Source of the DNA: Pelagibacteraceae bacterium AG-422-B15
Lineage (GTDB): Bacteria > Pseudomonadota > Alphaproteobacteria > Pelagibacterales > AG-422-B15
Direction: 5' to 3'
Assembly (NCBI GenBank): GCA_905182345.1
Contig: CAJJBG010000037.1
Span: 1 to 56,798 of the forward strand
DNA: 56,798 nt
Below are positions 1 through 8,717 of this stretch, piece by piece. Under the pieces are notes generated by a model. The model was given only the letters and a program-made list of their open reading frames with translations. It was not told the origin of the DNA and searched no databases. The position numbers were made by a program, and so were the translations under genes. How positions within the stretch are numbered: the stretch's first letter is position 1; each line of letters opens with the position of its first letter.

Positions 1-1048
1 ATCAACACTCTTTAACGCATTAAATAAAAAAATCTCAGCCGAGGCTGCAAATTACCCATTCTGTACAATAGAGCCGAATGAAGGTACTGTAGCTGTGCCA
101 GATAGTCGAATATATGCACTAGCTAAAATAGCTAGTTCTAAAAAAATCATACCTGCCCCACTTACATTTTTTGATATTGCTGGATTAGTTAAAGGTGCAT
201 CAAAAGGCGAAGGCTTAGGAAATAAATTTTTATCTCATATTAGAGAGGTGGATGCAATTATTCATGTTGTCAGATGTTTTGAAGATGAAAACATAACGCA
301 TGTAAATAATAAAATTGATCCTATCGATGATGTTGACACTATTAATACTGAACTTATCCTTGCTGACCTTGAAATGGTCGAAAAATTAATTGGTAATTTA
401 GAAAAAGCGTTAAAAAAAGGTGATAAAGAAGCAAGTAAAAAAATTGATATTGCAAAAATAATTTATGATCACCTTGGTCAAGGTAACCCTGCACGTTCTA
501 TTGAAAATATTCATGAACAAGAAAATGAAATTAAAGAATTTAACTTAATTACAATAAAACCAATTATTTATGTAGGCAATGTTGATGAAGATTCAATTTC
601 TTCTGGCAATCAATTTACAAAAAAGTTTATAGAAAAGATTGATAATGAAAGTGTTATTATAATTTCAGCTGAAATAGAATCACAAATATCATTGTTAGAT
701 GAAACAGAACAAGAGGAGTTTTTAAAATCACTTGAATTAGATAATTCAGGCTTAAATAAGATAATAAGCAGTGGCTATGCAATACTTAATCTAGTAACCT
801 ATTTCACTGTTGGACCAGAAGAAACTCGTGCTTGGACTATAAAAAAAGACACTTTAGCACCTGATGCAGCTGGTAAAATACACACAGACTTTAAAAAAGG
901 TTTTATTAGAGCAGAAACCGTTTCATATGATGACTTTATTGAATGTAACGGTGAAAGCAAAGCAAGAGAATTAGGTAAACTTAGAAGCGAAGGTAAAGAA
1001 TATAATGTGCAAGATGGTGACATAATGCACTTCTTATTTAATAATTAA
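1..1048 (+). CDS. ychF: Redox-regulated ATPase/GTPase YchF (5' end cut by the window)
   Basis: This is an Obg-family P-loop NTPase (YchF/OLA1) that binds ATP and associates with ribosomes. The reading frame is open from base 2, giving STLFNAL, which is the tail of the usual GKSTLFN P-loop; about 16 N-terminal residues therefore lie outside the window. It continues with the family segment NYPFCTIEP, the DIAGLVKGASKGEGLGNKFL switch region and the C-terminal TGS-like domain (TYFTVGPEETRAWTI, then HTDFKKGFIRAET). The GTG at 95 is an internal codon, not the start. The gene ends 4 bases before gpt, so the two may be co-transcribed. Confidence 0.95.
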   Translation, partial: STLFNALNKKISAEAANYPFCTIEPNEGTVAVPDSRIYALAKIASSKKIIPAPLTFFDIAGLVKGASKGEGLGNKFLSHIREVDAIIHVVRCFEDENITHVNNKIDPIDDVDTINTELILADLEMVEKLIGNLEKALKKGDKEASKKIDIAKIIYDHLGQGNPARSIENIHEQENEIKEFNLITIKPIIYVGNVDEDSISSGNQFTKKFIEKIDNESVIIISAEIESQISLLDETEQEEFLKSLELDNSGLNKIISSGYAILNLVTYFTVGPEETRAWTIKKDTLAPDAAGKIHTDFKKGFIRAETVSYDDFIECNGESKARELGKLRSEGKEYNVQDGDIMHFLFNN

Positions 1049-1052
1049 AACT

Positions 1053-1499
1053 ATGGACCATAAACTTATATTTCCTACATATGAAGAAATGCATGATAAG
1101 GCTGTAAAGCTTGCTCATATCATCAAGACAAAAAAAATTAATTTTGATAAAATGGTAGTAGTCTCAAGAGGTGGATTTGTACCTGCTTCAGTTGTTGCCT
1201 ACACACTTGGAATTCAAGATGTTGATATAGTATCCATACAAAGCTATATGCACCGTGAAGTTGGTAAAACCATTGTTCACCGCGCACCTAAAACTAATGA
1301 GGTAGTGCTAGTAATTGATGATATTGTTGATCAAGGTGGTACAGCAAAATCTTTGGCAGAATATATGCCAAATATGCACCTTGCTGTAATCTATGCAAAA
1401 CCTAGAGGTATGCCTCTGGCTGGTAGCTATGTTGAAGAAATTTCCCAAGATACTTGGCCCGTCTTCCCTTGGGATGAGGAAGACAAAGCCAACCATTAA
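1053..1499 (+). CDS. gpt: Xanthine-guanine phosphoribosyltransferase
   Basis: The enzyme transfers phosphoribose from PRPP to guanine, xanthine or hypoxanthine in purine salvage, in the cytoplasm. The 148-residue protein follows E. coli Gpt along its whole length: VVVSRGGFVPA near residue 37, the PRPP-binding motif VLVIDDIVDQGGTA near 95-108, and the late segments YAKPRGMPL and QDTWPVFPWD. It lies tail to tail with a purine-type NCS2 permease, which fits import plus salvage of nucleobases. The assignment to Gpt rather than Hpt rests on length and the C-terminal motif; substrate preference is inferred. Confidence 0.88.
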   Translation: MDHKLIFPTYEEMHDKAVKLAHIIKTKKINFDKMVVVSRGGFVPASVVAYTLGIQDVDIVSIQSYMHREVGKTIVHRAPKTNEVVLVIDDIVDQGGTAKSLAEYMPNMHLAVIYAKPRGMPLAGSYVEEISQDTWPVFPWDEEDKANH

Positions 1500-1502
1500 C
1501 TT

Positions 1503-1520
1503 AGCTTTTTAAAAAGAGCT
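1503..1520. terminator. Possible bidirectional terminator hairpin between convergent genes
   Basis: The sequence AGCTTTTTAAAAAGAGCT forms an imperfect inverted repeat with T-rich and A-rich arms, lying just after the gpt stop and over the stop of the permease gene. An A/T arm on each side could supply a U-run in both directions. The stem has few G:C pairs, so the call is weak. Confidence 0.3.
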
Positions 1521-2882
1521 TACTGAATAAAAGTAAGGTATTGATATCAAGCCTATAAATATAGTGCCTGAATTTAACTCACTAAATTTACCGCTTAATG
1601 CTTTAATTACAAAGTAAGCAAGAAATCCAACTGCGATTCCATTTGCAATACTAAAAGTAAAAGGCATAACTACTGCAGCTAATACGGCAGGAGCATATTC
1701 AGAGACATCATCCCAATCAATATCAACAATGTTCCTCATAAAGAATGTTGCAATAAAAACTAGTGCAGGTGCAGAAGCATAATAAGGAACACTTTTAGCT
1801 AGTGGTGCTAAAAATATGCATAATAAGAATAATATGCCCACTGTTACTGCTGTAAGTCCAGTTCTGCCGCCTTCTTTGATTCCAGCGCCAGATTCGATGT
1901 ATGATGTTGTATTGGTTGTTCCAGCTAAAGCACCAACAGCAGTTGCAACTGAATCTGCAAGAACCGCTTTTTCAATGCCATCCACTTTACCATCTTGATC
2001 TACTCTACCACTTAAATTTGCAACTGACGTTAAAGTTCCAGCAGTATCCATAAAGTCAACAAATAATAAAGTAAGAATAGTTGAAACCATTCCAACTGTT
2101 AAAGCACTAGTAATATTAAGTTGCATAAATATAGTGTCTGCAAGTGATGGAACACTAAAAATTTGTGAAGGAAATTCAGTTGTGTGAACAAATCCTGGAA
2201 CATTAGCGCTAACAACTGCTGTTGTAAAAATATCTTCTACGCCAAAAATCATTCCTATTACTGTAACAAATATAATGCTTATAATGATACCACCACGAAT
2301 TCCTCTTTTATCAAAGACGGCCATTAATGCAAAAGCAAGACAACCTAACAAAACACTTGCAGATAAAATATTCCCTGCATTAAGCGTCACATAAGTTGCA
2401 GGATGAGAAACTACTATCCCCATCTCTTCAAGTCCTATAATAGCTAAGAACAGTCCAATCCCAGCACCAATACCAAATTTCATGCTTCTTGGAATACTAT
2501 TGATAATCCACTGTCTTAAAGGAGTTAAGCTTATAGCTATAAATAATATACCAGCAATAAATACTGCGCCTAAAGCTGTTTGCCAAGAAATATCACCACT
2601 GCCACCAAAACCAACCAAGGTATACGCAACAAAAGCGTTTAACCCCATACCTGGAGCAAGACCTATTGGCCAATTTGCATATAATCCCATTATTAAACAG
2701 CCAACGGCTGCAGCAACGATCGTAGCTATAAATACACCCTCATGAGGAAACCCTGCATCTGCTAAGATACTTGGATTAACAATAAGTATATATGCCATTG
2801 TTAAGAAAGTTGCGACACCAGCAAGGATCTCTGTCCTAGCAGTAGTGCCATGCTCACTTAACTTAAATAATTTTTCTAACAT
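1509..2882 (-). CDS. NCS2-family purine permease (AzgA/PbuG/GhxP type)
   Basis: This is a 457-residue inner-membrane symporter of the NCS2 family, AzgA-like branch, which takes up hypoxanthine, guanine or adenine. It opens with the typical LFKLSEHGTTARTEILAGVATFLTMAYI, followed by NPSILADAG, the GMGLNAFVAYT substrate-site segment and the late FVDFMDTAGTLTSVA and ESGAGIKEGGRTGLTAV motifs. Roughly a dozen hydrophobic segments are visible. A clear Shine-Dalgarno AGGAGA lies 6 bases before the ATG (2889-2894 on the opposite strand), which is rare in this window. It is convergent with gpt, so both may serve purine salvage. The exact base transported cannot be read from the sequence. Confidence 0.88.
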   Translation of the reverse strand: MLEKLFKLSEHGTTARTEILAGVATFLTMAYILIVNPSILADAGFPHEGVFIATIVAAAVGCLIMGLYANWPIGLAPGMGLNAFVAYTLVGFGGSGDISWQTALGAVFIAGILFIAISLTPLRQWIINSIPRSMKFGIGAGIGLFLAIIGLEEMGIVVSHPATYVTLNAGNILSASVLLGCLAFALMAVFDKRGIRGGIIISIIFVTVIGMIFGVEDIFTTAVVSANVPGFVHTTEFPSQIFSVPSLADTIFMQLNITSALTVGMVSTILTLLFVDFMDTAGTLTSVANLSGRVDQDGKVDGIEKAVLADSVATAVGALAGTTNTTSYIESGAGIKEGGRTGLTAVTVGILFLLCIFLAPLAKSVPYYASAPALVFIATFFMRNIVDIDWDDVSEYAPAVLAAVVMPFTFSIANGIAVGFLAYFVIKALSGKFSELNSGTIFIGLISIPYFYSVSSF

Positions 2883-3024
2883 TTATTATCTCCTGTGATT
2901 CAAAAATTAATTTTACAGCAAAGAAAAGTTCTATGCGAGTACAAGGAAATCAAGTTGTGGATAATATAAGGTAAATAAGATTATTAATTAAGCAATCTAA
3001 TCTATTGAATTAAAAATATAAATA
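2883..3024. other. Intergenic region, permease leader and petC downstream region
   Basis: The 142 bases separate the permease start from the petC stop; both genes read leftward. The permease ribosome-binding site AGGAGA lies at 2889-2894. I could not find a convincing -35/-10 pair, a purine-riboswitch core or a GC-rich terminator hairpin for petC. The rest is simple AT-rich sequence. Confidence 0.4.
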
Positions 3025-3795
3025 CTAATGTGAAGTATCTTTCCAGATTTTCTTATTAGTAAAATAAAGCAGGAAAGACAGGATTATTAGATACAATATC
3101 ACTTTAAATCCAATTCTTTTTCGCTCTTCTAGCTTAGGTTCTGCTGCCCAGGCAAGAAAAGTTGTGACATCATTTGCCATTTGAACTTCAGTGGCTGCAG
3201 TACCATCAGTGTACTCTACCCCATCTTCATAAATAACTTGAGGCATAGCAATTCTTTGATTTTTTGCATAGATATTATAATAAACTCCATCTTCTATGAT
3301 CAAATCTTTAGGAGACTCTTGGTAACCAAGTAATAATGAATAAATATAATCTGCACCACCAGCTCTAGCTTTAACAATTACTGATAAATCTGGAGGATAT
3401 GCACCTCCATTAGATATTCTACCTTCTTGTTCATTCTTCCAAGGGCTTACAAATCGATCTGATAAAATAGCTCGTCGCATAAACATTTCTGCATCTGCAT
3501 TAGGCCCATCTTCAACTTCAAACATAGCTGCCATTGCTTTTGCTTGATCTTTAGAGAACTCTGGCCCACCCGCTTCTGTTAAGTTTCTATAGCTTAATAA
3601 GTCCATTGAATGACAGCTTGCACAAACTTCCGTGTAAACCTGATAACCTCTTTGTAAATCAGCTCTCTTAAATTTACCTAAAGGTCCTTGAAAAGACCAG
3701 TCTGGACGCATTGGTTCATGAATTTCTGATGCAAATGCAGTGGTCAAAAATAATTGAAGTACTAGAAATGAAAGTATATTTGAAAATTTATTCAT
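3025..3795 (-). CDS. petC: Cytochrome c1 of the bc1 complex
   Basis: Cytochrome c1 passes electrons from the Rieske protein to cytochrome c on the periplasmic side. The 256-residue precursor has a signal peptide (residues about 1-22, ending AFA), a c-type heme site C58-ASC-H62, an IAMP segment that can supply the axial methionine, and a C-terminal membrane anchor (VILYLIILSFLLYFT) followed by a basic tail. Its start codon overlaps the petB stop by one base, so translation is probably coupled. It is the last gene of petABC. Length and order are normal for alphaproteobacteria. Confidence 0.95.
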   Translation of the reverse strand: MNKFSNILSFLVLQLFLTTAFASEIHEPMRPDWSFQGPLGKFKRADLQRGYQVYTEVCASCHSMDLLSYRNLTEAGGPEFSKDQAKAMAAMFEVEDGPNADAEMFMRRAILSDRFVSPWKNEQEGRISNGGAYPPDLSVIVKARAGGADYIYSLLLGYQESPKDLIIEDGVYYNIYAKNQRIAMPQVIYEDGVEYTDGTAATEVQMANDVTTFLAWAAEPKLEERKRIGFKVILYLIILSFLLYFTNKKIWKDTSH

Positions 3796-5051
3796 TATGC
3801 TCTAGCTGCCTTTTCTACCTTAGCTTTTTGTTCTTCTTTGGACAACACTGGTTCTGAAATACTTTTTGGTAGGGGTTTAGGTTTTTCAATAAATCCAATA
3901 AGTGGCATAATAAGAATAAAATGAAGAAAATAATAAGCTGTAGCAAGTCTACCAATTATTAAGTATATGCCAGTCGCTGCCTGTGATCCTAAATATCCAA
4001 GTAAAATAAAATCAGCTATTAGAAGCCAATAGAACTGTCTGTATAAAGGTCTGTATTTTGAAGATCTGACTTTTGATGTATCTAGCCAAGGTATGAATGC
4101 AAGTATAGCAATAGCTGAGACCATCATTATAACGCCTCCTAACTTATCTGGGATAGCTCTTAATATTGCATAAAAAGGCAAGAAGTACCATTCAGGCACA
4201 ATATGCTCAGGTGTTTGGAGTGGATTGGCCTGTATGTAGTTATCGCTATGACCAAGAATATTCGGACTAAAAAAAACAAATCCAGCAAATATAATTATAA
4301 ATACAACAAGTGCAAAAACATCCTTAATTACATAATGTGGGTGAAAAGGAACTGTATCTTGAGAGCCTTTAATAACATCTATACCTTCTGGATTGTTATT
4401 ACCTGGAACATGCAATGCCCAGATGTGCAAAATAACTAATCCAAATATTAGAAAAGGCATTAAATAATGAAGTGTAAAAAACCTTGTTAGTAAGGCGCTA
4501 CCTACAGAGTAATCTCCCCATAGCCAATTGGTTATAGCTTCGCCAAAAAAGGGAATTGCACTGAAAAGGTTTGTTATGACTGTTGCTCCCCAGAAACTCA
4601 TTTGCCCCCAAGGCAAGACATAGCCCATAAAGGCGGTTGCAATCATTAATAGAAAAATAAATACGCCTATAATCCAAATTAACTCTCTTGGTTCTTTGTA
4701 TGAGCCATAAAAAAGAGAACGTGCCATATGAAGATATACAGCAATGAAGAACATCGAAGCACCATTTGCATGAAGATATCGAAGTAACCAACCATAATTC
4801 ACATCGCGCATTATATGTTCAACGCTTGCAAATGCTAAATTTGCATCAGCAACATAATGCATTGCTAAAACTAAGCCTGTAATAATTTGAGTAATCAAAC
4901 AAAAAGTTAAAATGCCACCAAATGTCCACCAGTAATTTAAATTTTTTGGCGTTGGATAGGCAAGAACATGTCCTGCAAATAAAGTGAGCAATGGCAATCT
5001 TTTATCAAACCATTTTCCAAAAGCTGACTTAGGGGTGTAATCTTCGCTCAT
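3795..5051 (-). CDS. petB: Cytochrome b of the bc1 complex
   Basis: This is the membrane core of ubiquinol:cytochrome c oxidoreductase, carrying both b hemes and the quinol sites. The protein of 418 residues shows the N-terminal [12 protein letters not shown] segment, the heme-binding helix with [19 protein letters not shown], the [20 protein letters not shown] region and the Qo-site PEWY motif ([19 protein letters not shown]). Eight or more hydrophobic helices are visible. The C-terminus ends in a charged, Lys/Ala-rich tail. It lies 6 bases downstream of petA and overlaps petC, as expected for one operon. Confidence 0.97.
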   Translation of the reverse strand: MSEDYTPKSAFGKWFDKRLPLLTLFAGHVLAYPTPKNLNYWWTFGGILTFCLITQIITGLVLAMHYVADANLAFASVEHIMRDVNYGWLLRYLHANGASMFFIAVYLHMARSLFYGSYKEPRELIWIIGVFIFLLMIATAFMGYVLPWGQMSFWGATVITNLFSAIPFFGEAITNWLWGDYSVGSALLTRFFTLHYLMPFLIFGLVILHIWALHVPGNNNPEGIDVIKGSQDTVPFHPHYVIKDVFALVVFIIIFAGFVFFSPNILGHSDNYIQANPLQTPEHIVPEWYFLPFYAILRAIPDKLGGVIMMVSAIAILAFIPWLDTSKVRSSKYRPLYRQFYWLLIADFILLGYLGSQAATGIYLIIGRLATAYYFLHFILIMPLIGFIEKPKPLPKSISEPVLSKEEQKAKVEKAARA

Positions 5052-5057
5052 AAATAA

Positions 5058-5582
5058 TTATCCAATTTTTATAGTGTTATCATCTAAGAATACATAGCTT
5101 GGTATTTCTAAATTTTTTGGAGCAGGTCCTTTTCTAATTCTTCCTGAGGTATCGTAGTGTGATCCGTGACATGGACAGAACCATCCATTGTAATCACCTT
5201 TATTGCCCAGCGGTATACAACCTAGATGTGTACATACTCCAACCATGACTAGCCATTCAGATTTTAGAACTCTTGACTCATCAGTTTCTGGATCAGGCAA
5301 ATCAATTATTTCTACCGATTGAGCTTCAGCAATCTCATCTTCAGTTCTTCTTCTAATGAAAACAGGTTTGCCACGCCATAAAATGGTTATGCTTTGACCA
5401 GGAAGTATTGGTGACAAGTCCACTTCAGTAGATGCCAAAGCTTTGACAGAAGCATCTGGATTCATTTGTGCAATAAATGGCCATACAGCTGCTCCAACTC
5501 CAACAGCTGTGAAGCTGCCTGTTGTAAGGTATAAGAAGTCTCTTCTAGTGACTTTTGTATCTGTATCTTTATCTATGTTCAT
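5058..5582 (-). CDS. petA: Rieske iron-sulfur subunit of the bc1 complex
   Basis: This subunit carries the [2Fe-2S] cluster that takes the first electron from ubiquinol. A twin-arginine motif R13-R14-DFL precedes a single membrane helix (about 20-38), so Tat export is likely. The cluster ligands are all present: C117-T-H119 and C136-P-C138-H139, with C122 and C138 positioned for the usual disulfide. The 174-residue length is typical. It is the first gene of petABC and is preceded by a 136-base divergent promoter region that holds a redox-box-like dyad. Confidence 0.96.
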   Translation of the reverse strand: MNIDKDTDTKVTRRDFLYLTTGSFTAVGVGAAVWPFIAQMNPDASVKALASTEVDLSPILPGQSITILWRGKPVFIRRRTEDEIAEAQSVEIIDLPDPETDESRVLKSEWLVMVGVCTHLGCIPLGNKGDYNGWFCPCHGSHYDTSGRIRKGPAPKNLEIPSYVFLDDNTIKIG

Positions 5583-5634
5583 TATGTAATATAATGAATT
5601 ATATATACGTTAATTATGGATTTTCCACAAAAAT

Positions 5635-5665
5635 AAAATACTCTCTTTGTAAGCTCTTGTGTCAA
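5635..5665 (-). promoter_or_regulatory. Candidate petABC promoter
   Basis: Reading leftward, an exact TTGACA lies at 5660-5665 and a TATTTT lies at 5635-5640, 19 bases apart; an alternative AGTATT at 5637-5642 gives a spacing of 17. The perfect -35 is notable in this AT-rich sequence, but the -10 match is only fair. The -35 overlaps the dyad at 5659-5673. Confidence 0.35.
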
Positions 5666-5673
5666 GATGACGC
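5659..5673. promoter_or_regulatory. RegA/RegR-like redox regulator box upstream of petABC
   Basis: The sequence GTGTCAAGATGACGC is an imperfect dyad (GTGTC-N5-GACGC). Its last seven bases plus C and A at positions 5-6 recur in the matching site upstream of ctaC at 38118-38132. On the petA-coding strand it reads GCGTC-N5-GACAC, close to the RegR/RegA half-site pattern known from alphaproteobacteria as I recall it. It lies 77-91 bases before petA and covers the candidate -35. The function is inferred. Confidence 0.35.
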
Positions 5674-5687
5674 ATATATTAGATATC

Positions 5688-5693
5688 TATAAT
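5688..5693 (+). promoter_or_regulatory. Candidate -10 box for trmL-hemF-greA
   Basis: An exact TATAAT lies 25 bases before the trmL start codon. The best -35 candidate is GATGAC at 5666-5671 with a 16-base spacer, which overlaps the shared dyad. Only the -10 is convincing. Confidence 0.35.
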
Positions 5694-5718
5694 TAATAAA
5701 TAATTAACAATAGTAAAA

Positions 5719-6162
5719 ATGAAATTAGCATTGTTTCAACCTGATATACCTCAAAATACTGGTGCAATGATTAGAATCTGCGCTTGTTTTGATGTTGGTA
5801 TAGATATTATTCATCCAACTGGCTATGTCTTTAATCAAAAAAATATCAAGCAAGTTGCTATGGACTACCTCTCAAGCGTTTCGCTAAATGAGCATGATTC
5901 GTGGAACAATTATTTAGAGGCTAATAAAGGAAATAGAATTATTCTTCTTTCTACAAAAGGCAAAATTAAATATTCAGATTTTAACTTTAAAAATAGTGAT
6001 AGTGTCCTAGTGGGACGTGAAAGTGCAGGTGTTCCAAATGAAGTTTATAATAGTGTAAATGAAGTAATAACCATTCCAATGAGTCAAAATGCAAGATCAT
6101 TAAATGTAGCTGTATCCGCAGGTATAGTGCTTGCTGAAGCTAGAAGACAGTTAGTAAAATGA
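5719..6162 (+). CDS. trmL: tRNA (cytidine/uridine-34 2'-O)-methyltransferase
   Basis: TrmL is a SPOUT-class enzyme that methylates the wobble ribose of tRNA-Leu species using SAM. The 147-residue protein has the family start LALFQPDIPQNTGAMIRICACF, then the knot-forming motifs VLVGRESAGVP near residue 96 and IPMSQNARSLNVAVSAGIVLAE at the C-terminus. No Shine-Dalgarno precedes the ATG. The stop overlaps the hemF start (ATGA). A trmL gene between petABC and hemF is a familiar alphaproteobacterial arrangement. Confidence 0.92.
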   Translation: MKLALFQPDIPQNTGAMIRICACFDVGIDIIHPTGYVFNQKNIKQVAMDYLSSVSLNEHDSWNNYLEANKGNRIILLSTKGKIKYSDFNFKNSDSVLVGRESAGVPNEVYNSVNEVITIPMSQNARSLNVAVSAGIVLAEARRQLVK

Positions 6163-7007
6163 TTAAAGCTCAAAAGCTAGCTACAAAAGAATGGTTCAGA
6201 GATCTTAGAGATCAAACAATTAAAATCTTTTTAGAAATAGAAAATAGTAACTCAAGCCCAAAGAAAATAAATAAATTTCAAATTAAAAAATGGAAACGCA
6301 AACTTGAGCAGGGTAAAGATACAGGAGGTGGCACTATGGCAATTATGCATGGAGAAATATTTGAAAAGGTAGGTGTAAATATTTCAACAGTTTATGGAAA
6401 ATTTAATAGTCGCTTTAAAAAACAAGTTTCAGGTGCTTCTAAAACAGGGAAATTTTGGGCGAGTGGTATTTCAGTAGTCGCCCATATGAAATCACCACAT
6501 ATCCCATCTTTCCATTTTAATACAAGATATATAGTTACAGAGAATAGTTGGTTTGGAGGTGGAATGGATATGACGCCATCATTTATTAATGTAAAAAATA
6601 AAAATGCTCTTCATAATAATTTAGAAGCTATGTGTAACAAGCATAGTAAAAAATATTACAAAAAATTTTCTAAGCAATGTGAAGAGTATTTTTATCTGCC
6701 ACACAGGGATGAAACTCGTGGTGATGGAGGTATTTTCTTTGACCACTTAAATACTGATAAGTTTGATAGAGACTTTTCATTTGTAAAGGATGTGGGAAAA
6801 TCATTTCTTACCATTGCACCTGAAATTATTTATAAAGATATTGATAAGAAATGGTCTGATAAAGACAAGATTAGGCAAAAAATAAAACGTGGTAGATATG
6901 CTGAGTTTAATTTACTATATGACAGAGGAACAAGATTTGGCCTAGAAACTGGTGGAAATATTGATGCCATACTAATGTCAATGCCTCCGGAAGCAATATG
7001 GAAATAA
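6159..7007 (+). CDS. hemF: Oxygen-dependent coproporphyrinogen III oxidase
   Basis: HemF makes protoporphyrinogen IX from coproporphyrinogen III using O2, in heme synthesis. The 282-residue protein shows GGGTMAIMHG near residue 57, the substrate region HFNTRYIVTENSWFGGGMDMTP, RGDGGIFFDHL, and the C-terminal signature GRYAEFNLLYDRGTRFGLETGGNIDAILMSMPP. It overlaps trmL by 4 bases and is followed 3 bases later by greA. Use of the oxygen-requiring enzyme fits an obligately aerobic cell, and the location beside petABC fits supply of heme to the respiratory chain. Confidence 0.95.
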   Translation: MIKAQKLATKEWFRDLRDQTIKIFLEIENSNSSPKKINKFQIKKWKRKLEQGKDTGGGTMAIMHGEIFEKVGVNISTVYGKFNSRFKKQVSGASKTGKFWASGISVVAHMKSPHIPSFHFNTRYIVTENSWFGGGMDMTPSFINVKNKNALHNNLEAMCNKHSKKYYKKFSKQCEEYFYLPHRDETRGDGGIFFDHLNTDKFDRDFSFVKDVGKSFLTIAPEIIYKDIDKKWSDKDKIRQKIKRGRYAEFNLLYDRGTRFGLETGGNIDAILMSMPPEAIWK

Positions 7008-7010
7008 ACT

Positions 7011-7487
7011 ATGACTACAGAACCAATTACACTAAGTGGCCTAAAAAAACTTCAAGATGAACTTGCTTCATTATCTGGAAGTAAGCGTCAGAAAGTAATT
7101 AAAGCTATTGCTGAAGCGAGAGCCCATGGTGATTTAAAAGAGAATGCTGAATATCATGCTGCCAAAGAAGAACAAAGTCATAATGAAGGTCGAATTCAAG
7201 AAATTAAATCTGTACTGGCAAATTCTGAAGTTATAGATATCAAGGATATTAGCCATAACAACAAAGTTGTCTTTGGAAGTACGGTTCACTTAAACGACCT
7301 AGATACTGATGAGAGAAAAAAATTTAAGATAGTTGGACACGAAGAAGCTGATATTGAAAATAATTTACTATCATACAAATCGCCTGTAGCAAAAGAATTG
7401 ATTGGAAAAGAAAAAAATGATTTTGTAACAGTCAACGCTCCTAAGGGAGAAAAGAGCTATGAAATTATAAAGATTTTATATGAGTAA
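7011..7487 (+). CDS. greA: Transcription elongation factor GreA
   Basis: GreA enters the RNA polymerase secondary channel and stimulates cleavage of backtracked RNA. The 158-residue protein has the N-terminal coiled coil with the acidic tip region (ARAHGDLKENAEYHAAKEEQ) and a C-terminal FKBP-like domain (SPVAKELIGKEKNDFVTVNAP). Length is standard. It is the third gene of trmL-hemF-greA. Its stop abuts the stop of the convergent cca gene exactly, forming TAATTA at 7485-7490. Confidence 0.95.
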   Translation: MTTEPITLSGLKKLQDELASLSGSKRQKVIKAIAEARAHGDLKENAEYHAAKEEQSHNEGRIQEIKSVLANSEVIDIKDISHNNKVVFGSTVHLNDLDTDERKKFKIVGHEEADIENNLLSYKSPVAKELIGKEKNDFVTVNAPKGEKSYEIIKILYE

Positions 7488-8717
7488 TTAATGTTGAGCA
7501 AAGCAAATTGCTTTAAGTCTTTCTATTAATGAAAACTTGTCATCAATAAAATCATTATTTACCCACCACTCTTCTAGCTCTTTCATTATTTCCCCAATTC
7601 TTGGGCCTTCAGGTATACCCATGTTCATAATATCGGACGCTTGTATATTGAACTCAGGTTTAATCCAAGATCTAGAAATCTCTAAAAGAGTTCTCCAGTT
7701 AATATTATTTTTATCATTTCTATCATTGCACCATCTTAATAAAATCTGGTTTATAAAATTAGATTGACCAAGTCTATATAAGTGTGCCCTCATCTCCTGC
7801 ATTGACATGTATGAAAGGATAGACTCATTTATATTTGTGAGATTCAATAAAGTATCTTTTTCTAAATTAGAAAGAGGATTGTCGTCTATAAAACTATGGA
7901 TATTTTTATTATTATTATTTAACAGACAACTCAACTTACACATTAAACTATTTCCAATTTGTACATCCAATAGAATGTTATTAAGTTTTTCGTAATTTTT
8001 ATTAATACTTAGGCCCGGAAAAATAACTGAAAAGAGCCCAATTTTTTCCATATCTTTAAGGGCTGCAAGTGAAGTTTTGAGACTTAAGATATGTTTAAAT
8101 TCAGCCCAGATTCTTTCTTTAGATACTTTATTCAATCCTGCTATATGGCTTTGAATAACAACTAAATCTTTTTCTTCAATTTTATTATCATGATAAACAG
8201 ATTGAAATCTAAAAAATCTTAAAATCCTTAAATAATCTTCTTGTAATCTATGATCAATATTTCCAATAAATCTGACTTTATTCTCTTTTAAATCATTAAT
8301 TCCATTATGAAAATCATATATTTTACCAGCACTATCGACATAGATAGCGTTAAAAGAAAAATCTCTTCTAGCTGAATCTTTTTCAATATCTTTGGTATAC
8401 TCTACTTTTGCATGTCTTCCATCAGTTGCAATATCTTTACGGCAGGTAGTAATCTCAAATTTATTTTTATCAATTATTGCTGTTATAGTTCCATGATCCA
8501 GACCAATGTCTAAAAACTTAATATTATTTTTATCTAGAATATTAATAATTTCTTTAGGCTCTAATATGGTGGCAAAATCAATATCATTAATAATCTGGTT
8601 GCTAAGGGCATTTCTAATGCACCCTCCTACTAAATAAAGCTTATCATTGTTAATAACATTAAAAAGTTGAGCTACGCCTGGACGCTCTAGAATTGCTGAA
8701 ATATTCTTATCTCTCAT
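7488..8717 (-). CDS. cca: CCA tRNA nucleotidyltransferase / poly(A) polymerase family
   Basis: A class II nucleotidyltransferase that adds or repairs the 3' CCA of tRNAs. The catalytic region is at the N-terminus: LVGGCIRNAL near residue 29, then the metal-binding DID (INDIDFA), and the downstream RRDFSFNAIY and ILRFFRFQSVY motifs. The 409-residue length and the short C-terminal domain match the alphaproteobacterial CCA-adding type. Both tRNAs in this window already encode CCA, so the enzyme would serve repair here. It overlaps the Nudix gene by 4 bases. Confidence 0.9.
   Translation of the reverse strand: MRDKNISAILERPGVAQLFNVINNDKLYLVGGCIRNALSNQIINDIDFATILEPKEIINILDKNNIKFLDIGLDHGTITAIIDKNKFEITTCRKDIATDGRHAKVEYTKDIEKDSARRDFSFNAIYVDSAGKIYDFHNGINDLKENKVRFIGNIDHRLQEDYLRILRFFRFQSVYHDNKIEEKDLVVIQSHIAGLNKVSKERIWAEFKHILSLKTSLAALKDMEKIGLFSVIFPGLSINKNYEKLNNILLDVQIGNSLMCKLSCLLNNNNKNIHSFIDDNPLSNLEKDTLLNLTNINESILSYMSMQEMRAHLYRLGQSNFINQILLRWCNDRNDKNNINWRTLLEISRSWIKPEFNIQASDIMNMGIPEGPRIGEIMKELEEWWVNNDFIDDKFSLIERLKAICFAQH

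Noticed and set aside
799-1023. Antisense open frames inside ychF, petB, smc, ctaD, tldD and other genes
   Set aside because: They are shadows of well-supported genes on the opposite strand and show no family motifs or ribosome-binding sites.
2883-3024. A purine riboswitch in the permease leader
   Set aside because: The conserved purine-aptamer core is not found and no stable three-way junction can be drawn.
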